From positions 1-6,812 of the forward strand of contig JAFNFZ010000075.1 in NCBI GenBank assembly GCA_017885485.1: a stretch of 6,812 nucleotides of DNA. Reading direction: 5' to 3'. This stretch comes from Chloroflexota bacterium. GTDB taxonomy: Bacteria; Chloroflexota; Dehalococcoidia; UBA2247; RBG-13-53-26. The notes under the pieces are model-generated. The model did not search any database, was not told the DNA's origin, and worked only from the letters and a program-made list of their open reading frames with translations. Position 1 is the first letter of the stretch. Each line of letters starts with the position of its first letter. Positions 1 to 6,031 of this stretch are shown piece after piece. Both the position numbers and the translations under genes were made by a program.

Positions 1-232
1 CAGCGCCAGACCACACATAAGGGGGTGCGTGATGACCCGGAAGTGGTCTTTCAATCTGGCAGGAAGACTCGTTTTGTCATTTCTTCCTCTGGCCTTCCCG
101 CCTCATTCTGGCCCGCTTCCAGCACAGGAGCCTTCACTATGCCTGTAGACCCGTGGTCCCACGTTGCGGTAATCCAACCGGCAACCAGAGTAGTCTAGGC
201 GCCGGAGTAACACTGCCCAAAGGAAGGGGGAG
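1..232. other. Upstream region without a convincing gene
   Basis: This stretch precedes the flavoprotein operon. The plus frame beginning at base 1 stays open to a TAG at 196-198, but its translation shows no recognisable motif. It could be the tail of an upstream gene or chance. A 38-codon ORF (ATG at 32, TAG at 146-148) has an AAGGGGG sequence upstream and a hydrophobic N-terminal stretch, but is too short and featureless to call. A 7-bp inverted repeat, AGGAAGA (61-67) with TCTTCCT (82-88), has a 14-nt loop and no T run. I see no clear sigma-70 promoter for the operon here. The only firm element is the purine-rich ribosome binding site at 220-231 serving the first gene. Confidence 0.5.
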
Positions 233-1648
233 TTGGCCACGAATAGGAAGACAGTAGTAATCGGAGCCGGAGTGGGAGGGGCAGCGGCCGCCGCCCTCTT
301 GGCGAAAGAGGGCTACCAGGTCACCGTGCTGGAATCGCACCCCTTCTCTGGCGGACGCTGTGCGTCCATGGTGAAGGATGGGTTCAAGTATGACTTCGGC
401 GTGCACATGTTCAGCAGGGGGGAGAGAGGCCCCCATGGCCGCGTCAATCGACGTCTGGCCGGGAATCTCGCCTGGGTGACACGGGATCCCGCGTGTCGCG
501 TGATGGGGAGGGTGGAGTTCGATTTCCGCCTCGACATCAGGCCACTGCTGCGCCAGTTTGGCGTCGCGAGGAAGCTGGGTGTCCGCACGAAGAACTACAT
601 CGGCGCCTTCCGCCTCATGCGTTCTCTTCTGAGTGGGCGTGGCGTGGAGGCGAACGATGCCGTGTCCCTCCAGGACTACGTATCCCGCTTCACCGACGAT
701 GACATGGTTCATCTGTTCATGAACTGCCTCTCCCAGCTCTATTTCGCCCTCTCCTACCGGCAAGCCTCTGCGGGCGAATTCGTCTGGTGTTTCTCGCACA
801 TGTTCAACGATGCGAGCTTTGGCTATCCGGCGGGTGGCAGTGGCCGGATTCCTGGGTCCTTCTTGCAGGCATTCGAGAAGCTTGGAGGCTCAGTGCGCTT
901 TGGGGAAGCGACGACACGCATCTGTATCGGGAATGGCAAAGTGATGGGAGTGGAGACTGCCTCCGGGCACCATGACGCCGACGTGGTCATCTCAAGCGCG
1001 GGCATCGTCCGCACGCTTGATCTGGTAGGCAGGCAGCATTTCCCCAACGAGTATGTCACCAGGGCCGAGCGTCTTGGCTACTCCAATGCCTATGTCACAT
1101 TGAAGTACGCGCTTGACCGCCGGGTCATACCCTACGCTGTCGTCTTCCACATGCCTAGCCTGCCTCCGGACCGGGTGTTCGACTATGTTGAAGAGAGAAG
1201 ACCGCCGGATGATCCGTATATTTTCATGCCTGTGCCTTCAAATCTGGACGCTAGCCTGGCACCGGAGGGCCGACAGTTGGTGGTAGCGGGCACGGCTGCC
1301 CCAGCGGGCGCCACGCCTGAACTTTGCGACGCGATTCTCGACCGGGTCCATGCCAAAGTGTGCGAACTGTTCCCGGACCTCAAGAGATCGATCGTATGGC
1401 AGCTGCGCTCAACGCGGCTGGACGCGACGGAGCTGACCAACCACGCGGCGGGAGAGGCCATCGGGATGGGGCAGACGCCTGGCCAGGTAGGTAGGCTCCG
1501 CCCGGAGCTGGCAACCCCGGTCAGCGGGCTCTGGCTGGTCGGTGCAGATGCCGGCTCGAGGGGAATCGGCACTGAGATGGCTTCGGGAAGTGCGCTGAAC
1601 CTGGCTGACCGCCTTATGGGAGTATCAGGACCAGCGCCGGTCAAGTAG
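233..1648 (+). CDS. FAD-dependent oxidoreductase, phytoene dehydrogenase-like (471 aa)
   Basis: This is a predicted cytoplasmic or membrane-peripheral flavoprotein of the phytoene desaturase/amine oxidase superfamily. The N-terminus is a Rossmann FAD-binding unit: VVIGAGVGG puts GxGxxG at residues 11-16, an acidic residue closing the second strand is Glu34, and the GGR motif lies at 40-42. A YPAGGSGRIPGSF segment near residues 199-211 matches the superfamily's conserved Gly-rich segment before the second strand-helix unit. The C-terminal FAD segment LWLVGADAGSRGIGTEMASG spans 433-452. The start is TTG. It is the first start codon after an in-frame TAG at 191-193 and sits just behind a strong AGGAAGGGGG sequence; the next in-frame ATG (residue 46) would delete the FAD fold. 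At 471 residues it is somewhat short for a CrtI-type enzyme. It is the first gene of a three-gene operon of related proteins. Family membership is secure, but the substrate and electron acceptor are unknown. Confidence 0.88.
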   Translation: MATNRKTVVIGAGVGGAAAAALLAKEGYQVTVLESHPFSGGRCASMVKDGFKYDFGVHMFSRGERGPHGRVNRRLAGNLAWVTRDPACRVMGRVEFDFRLDIRPLLRQFGVARKLGVRTKNYIGAFRLMRSLLSGRGVEANDAVSLQDYVSRFTDDDMVHLFMNCLSQLYFALSYRQASAGEFVWCFSHMFNDASFGYPAGGSGRIPGSFLQAFEKLGGSVRFGEATTRICIGNGKVMGVETASGHHDADVVISSAGIVRTLDLVGRQHFPNEYVTRAERLGYSNAYVTLKYALDRRVIPYAVVFHMPSLPPDRVFDYVEERRPPDDPYIFMPVPSNLDASLAPEGRQLVVAGTAAPAGATPELCDAILDRVHAKVCELFPDLKRSIVWQLRSTRLDATELTNHAAGEAIGMGQTPGQVGRLRPELATPVSGLWLVGADAGSRGIGTEMASGSALNLADRLMGVSGPAPVK

Positions 1649-1674
1649 AAACGATTGCAGATGGAGGGGAAGAA

Positions 1675-3402
1675 ATGGCCAAGGTTGATCAAGATTATGA
1701 TGTCATCGTCATTGGCGGGGGGATAAATGGCCTGACCGCGGGCTGCTACCTACAGAAGGCCGGTTTAAAGGTGCTTGTTCTGGAAAGGCGGGACGAGGTC
1801 GGCACCTTCTGTTCCACTCAGGAGTTGCTGCATCCCGGGGCTATGGTGAGCGTTCATGCGAACGGCCTGTTCTCCGGCGTGGGGCCAGTTCCCCTTGACC
1901 TTGACCTTGACCGATTCGGCTTTGAGCTTCTCATGCCCGGACCCATAGTGTACTTTGCCCCCTTCAAGAACAGTACCGCGCTGGCCTGGCACTGGTACGA
2001 CCCGAATGTGACCTACGACGTCTGGAAGCGTGTGAATGCCAAGGACGCCGAGACATTCCGCACCATATCCAAGTCGGTTGCCCCACTGCTGGAAAGTGGC
2101 GTCGCCGCGGAAATCTTCAAGATGATGTTCTTCCAACCGATGACGGACGAGAGTTTTCTTCAGGTGCAGCAACTCTTGGACATGTTCTCCGCCATGGTGC
2201 CCGTCTTCCCAAAGGACGCACTATACATGACCGGTGTTCAGATTCTGAATGAGATGTGGGAGGACGATCGCAGCAAGATATTCGTAGCCGGCTGGCCGAT
2301 AACCCTGGCCGTAGACATCACGAGCAGAATCGCCGGTTCCACGATAATCCTTATGATGACGGCGTTGATGGCCGGTGCGGGCATTGCCTGTGTGGGCACC
2401 GCCCGGGGCGGCAGCCACAATCTGACCCACGCCCTTGCCAGGTGCTTTGTCCACCATGGGGGCAGACTGCTCGCCGGTTGCCCGGTAGCGAAGATCGTCG
2501 TGGAGGGTGGTGAAGCCAAAGGTGTGGCCCTCTCCAAAGACGCCATCTACCCTGAAGCTGAATTCAAAGCAAGGAAGGCAGTGATAAGTAATCTCAGCCC
2601 GTATCCCACGTTCATCCAGCTTGTAGGTGAGGACAAACTGCCCAAGTTCGCCGCCGTCGGGGGCAGGAATTTCGACTACAGGGGATCTCCTTTGTTCACC
2701 ACCTGGTGGGTCCTCAAGGAACGACCGCAATGGAAGTGTATCGACAGGTTCCCTGAGATCGACCGGGGGTTCAGCTTCAATTTCGGAGCTGAAAGCATGG
2801 CCGACGTCCTCAGGATGGATGAGCATGTCATGATCCTGGACACACCCCCGGATCCGCCGGTGAATCTCGGGTACTGCATTCACACCTTCTGTGATGCCGA
2901 TCCCACTCAGGCACCACCAGGTCAATACAATGTCTTGACCTGGGCCAATGTGCCTACGACCATCAGGCCGCTGGGCGGGCCGCAGAAATGGGATGACATC
3001 AGGGAAGACTATGGAGACAAGGTTGAAGACAGCTTGAGCCAACTCGTGCCCAACCTGAAGCGGGCTAGGATCGCACGTTACTGTGACACGCCTTGGGACA
3101 CCTGGAGACGCAATCCCAGCTCAATGGGACACATGAGCAGCGGCTACTACGGCGAACGGCAGTGGTGGAGCTGGCGGCCGTTTGCCGGCTGCAATGCTCC
3201 GAGGACACCTATCGCCAAGCTCTACATCAGCAACTCCATGGGAAGCATATCCGTTACTTCGCTGGGCGGCGGATACACCTGCGCCAAAGCGGTGGCTGAC
3301 GACCTCGGAGTCAAGGATCGGAGCTGGTGGGTCAGTCAGCCGGGAGATTATACGAAGCTGTTCCTGCAGCGCATTGGGGCCAACGCTAAGCAGATAGCCT
3401 GA
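1675..3402 (+). CDS. FAD-dependent oxidoreductase, COG1233/PYROXD2-like, with atypical FAD motifs (575 aa)
   Basis: The protein is a predicted flavoprotein similar in layout to PYROXD2 and phytoene dehydrogenase-related proteins. The Rossmann motif VIVIGGGINGLTAG puts GxGxxG at 14-19, with Glu37 at the end of strand 2 (LVLERR). The superfamily segment ARGGSHNLTHAL lies near 243-254. Two normally conserved regions deviate. After the ERR, the usual GG(A/R) is VGTFCST (42-48), losing the second glycine. The C-terminal FAD segment (516-535) reads LYISNSMGSISVTSLGGGY, without the usual Pro-Gly-Gly. An in-frame LDLDLD at about 74-79 comes from a CTTGAC triplication. The C-terminus ends in a tail of about 35 residues containing SWW. 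The ATG is preceded by GGAGGGGA at 1663-1670. The gap to the preceding gene is 26 bases, so they are probably co-transcribed. It may be an active enzyme with altered flavin contacts or a non-catalytic partner of its neighbours; the sequence does not decide. Confidence 0.9.
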   Translation: MAKVDQDYDVIVIGGGINGLTAGCYLQKAGLKVLVLERRDEVGTFCSTQELLHPGAMVSVHANGLFSGVGPVPLDLDLDRFGFELLMPGPIVYFAPFKNSTALAWHWYDPNVTYDVWKRVNAKDAETFRTISKSVAPLLESGVAAEIFKMMFFQPMTDESFLQVQQLLDMFSAMVPVFPKDALYMTGVQILNEMWEDDRSKIFVAGWPITLAVDITSRIAGSTIILMMTALMAGAGIACVGTARGGSHNLTHALARCFVHHGGRLLAGCPVAKIVVEGGEAKGVALSKDAIYPEAEFKARKAVISNLSPYPTFIQLVGEDKLPKFAAVGGRNFDYRGSPLFTTWWVLKERPQWKCIDRFPEIDRGFSFNFGAESMADVLRMDEHVMILDTPPDPPVNLGYCIHTFCDADPTQAPPGQYNVLTWANVPTTIRPLGGPQKWDDIREDYGDKVEDSLSQLVPNLKRARIARYCDTPWDTWRRNPSSMGHMSSGYYGERQWWSWRPFAGCNAPRTPIAKLYISNSMGSISVTSLGGGYTCAKAVADDLGVKDRSWWVSQPGDYTKLFLQRIGANAKQIA

Positions 3403-3433
3403 GTGGCCGAATCGACGTGAGGAGGGCAGTATC

Positions 3434-5080
3434 GTGGCAAAGCAGACTTACGACGTCATCATCATAGGTGGTGGACCGAACGGCCTGACCGCGGGAGCAT
3501 ACCTGGCGCGGGCAGGTGCCAAGGTGCTGGTCATAGAGAGACGCCATGAAACGGGTGGCGGGCTGGTAAGCGAGGATCACTCCGCGTTCAGGTTCAATCT
3601 GCATGCCATATACATGATGATGATGGATGTCATGCCCCCGTACAAAGACCTGGAACTCGAGTCAGAGGGCTGCGTGTACATACGACCTGACGCCCAGGCA
3701 TCGCTTCTGGCTTCAGATGGCAAGGCGCTGACCCTCTACAGCAACCTTGACCGCAGCGTGGAGGCCATCGCAAAGTTCTCGTCCCGGGATGCGCAGAGGT
3801 TCCGCGAAGTATACACGGAGTGCCAGGAACTCTCATATGCCTCGCTGATTCCCGCGACGTATACCTTGCCTGTCCCTCCTGTGGACTATGCGGTAATGCT
3901 CGGCAAGGACGCGGCCGGAAGAAGAATTCTAGAGCTCTCTGAGAAGACCCCTCTGCAAATCCTGGATGAGTGGGGTTTTGAGAATCCTCTTCTCCAAACG
4001 CTAGTCCTGCACCTGGTCTGCATGTGGGGGCTGGACCCCGAGGTAACCGGCATGGGGTATCTGGTACCGCTGTACCTCAACCGGATGCTTAACATGTCGC
4101 TGATACGCGGCGGGTCTCACCGGCTGTCCTCAGCCCTTCACCGGGCCATCATAAGCCACGGTGGTGATGTACTCGAGAGCTATGCGGTCACGCGGATCAT
4201 CGTGGAGAACGGGGCGGCGAAGGGGGTTGAGGTGGGGCTCACCAACGCGGAGCACCTCGGCCGGAAGATGTTCGAAGCCAAGGCGGTGATCACCTCCACG
4301 GATCCAGTGACCACGTTCACCAAGCTCATCCCCGAGTCAGTCATGGCCGGCATATCCAAGGGATGCGCAGAAACGGCCAAGATGTGGAGATGGGAGCACT
4401 GGAGTCTCTTCGGCCTTCATCTGGCTCTCAAGGAGAGGCCACTCTTCAAAGCGGCACAAGCTGATCCTGGTGTTGATGGCGCCTCCATCAAGATCATGGG
4501 GTACAACAGCCCGGCCGATTTCCTGGGCCATCTCAAGACGGTCAAAGAGGGCGGGCTGGGCATCGCCGGCCACGTGACCGTGGTCAGCGACATCGATCCC
4601 ATCCAGGCCCCTCTCGACGTGCAACCGGGAGTGTCCACTGTCAGGTTCGAGACCCTGGCCCCATTTGAGGCCCGCGAGGGCACCTGGGATGACATTAGCC
4701 GCAGCTACGGTGACCGCATCCTCGAACTCATGCGGCAGTATGCCCCCAATGTGGAGGCGAACAAGATCATTAGGCGGTATGAGAACCCGCCCTCGTACAT
4801 TGAGGATAAGTTCGTCAACATGGTCAGGGGCTCCTTCAAGCACGGCGCCTATGAGTCACTGCAGATGGGCTATATGAGACCCAACATCGAATGCTCCAGC
4901 TACCGCACGCCAGTTCAGAATCTCTACCTATGCGGGGCCAGCACGTACCCCGGGGGGATGGTGCTCCTGGGTGGCGGGTACAACGCGGCGAACGTGGTGG
5001 CCAAGGACATGGGCCTGAAGCCCTGGTGGAGCGAACCGGAGATTGTGGCCAAGGCCAGGGCGCGGGGGCTGGCACTCTAG
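3434..5080 (+). CDS. FAD-dependent oxidoreductase, PYROXD2-like (548 aa)
   Basis: This is the most canonical of the three flavoproteins. YDVIIIGGGPNGLTAGAYL places GxGxxG at 12-17, Glu35 begins the ERRHETGGG segment, and GGG falls at 41-43. The superfamily segment IRGGSHRLSSALHRAI lies near 223-238. The C-terminal FAD segment LYLCGASTYPGGMVLLGGGY (497-516) keeps the Pro-Gly-Gly typical of PYROXD2-like proteins, and length and motif order also match that group. A run of four methionines at 61-64 sits in a patch (IYMMMMDVM) that could line a hydrophobic site. The tail after the last helix carries KPWW, resembling the SWW of the preceding protein. The start is GTG, 31 bases after the upstream stop, with GAGGAGGG at 3418-3425; the superfamily motif begins six residues in, supporting this start. 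Likely role (inference): FAD-dependent oxidation, reduction or isomerisation of a hydrophobic substrate. No specific pathway is evident. Confidence 0.92.
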   Translation: MAKQTYDVIIIGGGPNGLTAGAYLARAGAKVLVIERRHETGGGLVSEDHSAFRFNLHAIYMMMMDVMPPYKDLELESEGCVYIRPDAQASLLASDGKALTLYSNLDRSVEAIAKFSSRDAQRFREVYTECQELSYASLIPATYTLPVPPVDYAVMLGKDAAGRRILELSEKTPLQILDEWGFENPLLQTLVLHLVCMWGLDPEVTGMGYLVPLYLNRMLNMSLIRGGSHRLSSALHRAIISHGGDVLESYAVTRIIVENGAAKGVEVGLTNAEHLGRKMFEAKAVITSTDPVTTFTKLIPESVMAGISKGCAETAKMWRWEHWSLFGLHLALKERPLFKAAQADPGVDGASIKIMGYNSPADFLGHLKTVKEGGLGIAGHVTVVSDIDPIQAPLDVQPGVSTVRFETLAPFEAREGTWDDISRSYGDRILELMRQYAPNVEANKIIRRYENPPSYIEDKFVNMVRGSFKHGAYESLQMGYMRPNIECSSYRTPVQNLYLCGASTYPGGMVLLGGGYNAANVVAKDMGLKPWWSEPEIVAKARARGLAL

Positions 5081-5111
5081 GTATTTGCCGTCGTAGGCCC
5101 GTGCTCTGAAT

Positions 5112-5142
5112 CCACCCGTCAGCTAACGGTGGGGAAGCTGAC
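5112..5142 (+). repeat. Inverted repeat with possible pseudoknot, 3' of flavoprotein operon
   Basis: GTCAGCT (5118-5124) and AGCTGAC (5136-5142) form a perfect 7-bp stem with an 11-nt loop, starting 38 bases after the stop of the third flavoprotein gene. The loop contains GGTGG (5129-5133), complementary to CCACC (5112-5116) just before the stem, so the order of strands is that of an H-type pseudoknot. No T run follows, so it is not a standard intrinsic terminator. It may stabilise the 3' end of the operon mRNA or mark a processing site. The pairing is seen directly; the function is inferred. Confidence 0.5.
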
Positions 5143-5144
5143 AA

Positions 5145-5167
5145 CGCGGCCGGAACGTCGTTCCGCG
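5145..5167 (+). repeat. GC-rich hairpin downstream of operon
   Basis: GGAAC (5152-5156) pairs with GTTCC (5160-5164) around a GTC loop, and CGC (5145-5147) pairs with GCG (5165-5167) across a four-base bulge. It lies immediately after the previous inverted repeat. A tract of eight G followed by TTCCCC at 5192-5205 can form a further small stem. None is followed by a T run, so a rho-independent terminator is not supported, although tandem structures could define the operon mRNA end in another way. Confidence 0.4.
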
Positions 5168-5528
5168 AAGGGCAGCTAGCCTCAACGATCTGGGGGGGGT
5201 TCCCCATTCGCCGATTGATGGCTACCAACGTGATCCAGTGGCTCGTGAACGCAGAGTTGTCAGCGCTGGGAACGCGGGCAACTCATACGGTCAGAGTTGA
5301 GGCTGTCACGCTTGAAGGGATTCGAACGTGCGCTTGACCAGCAGACTCCTTGCCCTGCACGCGAAAGGTCTCGGGTTCGGGTTCCGGCTAGCGGACGTCC
5401 TACAGACTGAAGGTCAGCTCGAAGCTCGGAGTTCTGCATATCGTCCAGTATGGCCCGCCTGGGGTGATGACCGCGATATCATTGCAGATGCGTCCCCTGG
5501 CCACCTGGGGCTGAGACTGAAGACGGTA

Positions 5529-5534
5529 TATAAT
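5529..5534 (+). promoter_or_regulatory. Candidate -10 element for the PLDc_N gene
   Basis: The hexamer is a perfect TATAAT, 46 bases before the ATG of the small membrane protein gene. No good -35 hexamer sits 16-18 bases upstream (the bases there are G-rich, around TGGGGC) and there is no TGn extension. An activator-dependent or weak promoter is possible, as is chance. Transcription would start near 5541, at the beginning of a leader containing GAGTC, GACTC, GACTC (5541-5545, 5551-5555, 5561-5565), which allows two mutually exclusive small stems. Confidence 0.35.
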
Positions 5535-5580
5535 GCACCTGAGTCGTGCTGACTCGGCGCGACTCAAGAAAGGAGTAGAG

Positions 5581-5757
5581 ATGGGTCCTCTTGGTGGAAT
5601 CGTAGGCCTTATCATTCTGGTATTGGACATCGTTGCGATCGTGGATTGTGTCAAGAGTTCCCTGGATACCGGCATGAAGGTTCTGTGGATCGTCCTCATC
5701 ATCCTGCTGCCACTAATCGGGTTGATTCTGTATTTCCTCTTGGGTAGGAAGAAGTAG
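5581..5757 (+). CDS. Small PLDc_N-type membrane protein (58 aa)
   Basis: This is a two-helix membrane protein matching the PLDc_N pattern, which is found at the N-terminus of cardiolipin-synthase-type phospholipase D proteins and also as many stand-alone bacterial small proteins. Helix 1 covers about residues 4-21 and helix 2 about 34-54. The recognisable motif is in the second half: VLWIVLIILLPLIG (34-47), then LYFLLGR (50-56), with the Trp, Pro-x-x-Gly and Tyr typical of the family. A basic RKK ends the protein. There is no HKD catalytic domain, so it is not a phospholipase. The start at ATG 5581 is chosen because AAGGAG ends five bases upstream. An in-frame ATG at 5533 would overlap the TATAAT and has no ribosome binding site. 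Its cellular role is not established; a membrane-envelope function is the usual assumption. Confidence 0.85.
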   Translation: MGPLGGIVGLIILVLDIVAIVDCVKSSLDTGMKVLWIVLIILLPLIGLILYFLLGRKK

Positions 5758-5796
5758 ATTGCTGGGCCAATTCTAAGCGAATGGGGCGCCGGTGAG

Positions 5797-5824
5797 TTGA
5801 CACAATCGAAGACACTGGTACAAT
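5797..5824 (+). promoter_or_regulatory. Near-consensus extended -10 promoter
   Basis: The -35 is a perfect TTGACA (5797-5802). After a 16-base spacer comes TACAAT (5819-5824), five of six matches to TATAAT, preceded by TGG (5816-5818), which forms an extended -10. This is the best sigma-70-type promoter in the window. It starts 39 bases after the stop of the PLDc_N gene. Transcription is expected near 5831. No start codon with a good ribosome binding site follows for about 250 bases, so the immediate product appears to be RNA. Confidence 0.78.
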
Positions 5825-5830
5825 AACAAT

Positions 5831-6002
5831 CCTTCTCGGGTGGTCGAACCAGCCACAAGAAGTAATGCCCGCTAGGGCAGAAGGAAGGGGTTGCCGCCGT
5901 CCACTTGTCCGGCAACTCAGTGGAGGTCTGATCTCAAGGCTGGAAAGGTCACCGGAGATCTTCTTCTCCACAAGGGGGCTGTAACAGGCCCCCTTCACTT
6001 TT
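5831..6002 (+). ncRNA. Putative structured small RNA or leader RNA (about 172 nt)
   Basis: The unit is delimited by the strong promoter at 5797-5824 and the hairpin terminator at 5972-6002. It contains several perfect complementary pairs. CCTTCT (5831-5836) with AGAAGG (5879-5884) encloses two small stems: TGGT (5841-5844) with ACCA (5848-5851), and TGCCC (5866-5870) with GGGCA (5875-5879). Next are GTTGCCG (5890-5896) with CGGCAAC (5910-5916), whose loop bases TCCACT (5900-5905) match AGTGGA (5919-5924), and GATCTC (5930-5935) with GAGATC (5955-5960). A competing long-range helix joins 5834-5845 to 5947-5958 (11 of 12 positions, two of them G-U). I could not match it to 6S, SRP, tmRNA or the riboswitch classes whose conserved cores I know. 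It could be a stand-alone regulator or an attenuator leader for the gene at 6085. Structure is inferred by eye, without energy calculation. Confidence 0.5.
5972..6002 (+). terminator. Intrinsic terminator-like hairpin
   Basis: AAGGGGGC (5972-5979) pairs perfectly with GCCCCCTT (5988-5995), an 8-bp GC-rich stem with an 8-nt loop. The loop can tighten by CTG with CAG pairing if one G is bulged. The following bases, CAC then TTTT (5999-6002), form a short, imperfect T tract, so termination may be partial. It ends the RNA unit and lies about 80 bases before the next start codon, the geometry of either an sRNA end or an attenuator. Confidence 0.7.
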
Positions 6003-6031
6003 GTGCAGAAGTGGCAGAGGGACGCCCCCGT

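Larger units (their letters stand above)
5081..5580. other. Long intergenic region with inverted repeats
   Basis: About 500 bases lie between the operon and the next small gene. No ORF has both a ribosome binding site and a recognisable protein. A 39-codon ORF (ATG 5218, TGA 5335-5337) lacks a Shine-Dalgarno sequence. A 74-codon frame opening at GTG 5328 overlaps the promoter region and has no recognisable content. The first 130 bases hold three inverted repeats (listed separately). CAACTC at 5279-5284 can pair with GAGTTG at either 5254-5259 or 5294-5299. The last 50 bases hold a TATAAT and the leader of the PLDc_N gene. The region may contain 3' UTR structure, a decayed gene or an unrecognised RNA. 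Confidence 0.55.

Noticed and set aside
32..148. 38-codon ORF with AAGGGGG upstream and a signal-peptide-like start
   Set aside because: It is too short, with no recognisable mature part after the hydrophobic stretch. Conservation data would be needed.
137..799. Minus-strand ORF of 220 codons across the start of the first flavoprotein gene
   Set aside because: It lies antisense to a gene with clear FAD motifs and shows no recognisable domain. It is an overlapping frame in GC-rich DNA.
5218..5337. 39-codon ORF in the long intergenic region
   Set aside because: The translation looks plausible in composition, but there is no Shine-Dalgarno sequence, no family match and no partner gene.
5317..5390. 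tRNA-like fragments: GGGATTCGAAC (5317-5327, minus sense) and AGGTCTCGGGTTCGGG (5366-5381, plus sense)
   Set aside because: Neither can be extended into a cloverleaf. The T-stem pairs poorly, no anticodon stem or acceptor stem forms, and the T-loop of the second lacks the usual A58. tRNAscan-SE would settle it.
5328..5552. 74-codon plus-strand ORF starting at GTG
   Set aside because: It has no ribosome binding site or domain, and overlaps the TATAAT and leader of the PLDc_N gene.
5533..5580. Upstream in-frame ATG that would extend the PLDc_N protein by 16 residues
   Set aside because: The ATG overlaps the TATAAT, has no ribosome binding site, and the added residues are not hydrophobic or family-like. 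ATG 5581 has AGGAG at ideal spacing.
5400..5915. Minus-strand ORF of 171 codons spanning the PLDc_N gene and the RNA promoter
   Set aside because: It is antisense to a well-supported gene and promoter, with no motif and low-plausibility composition.
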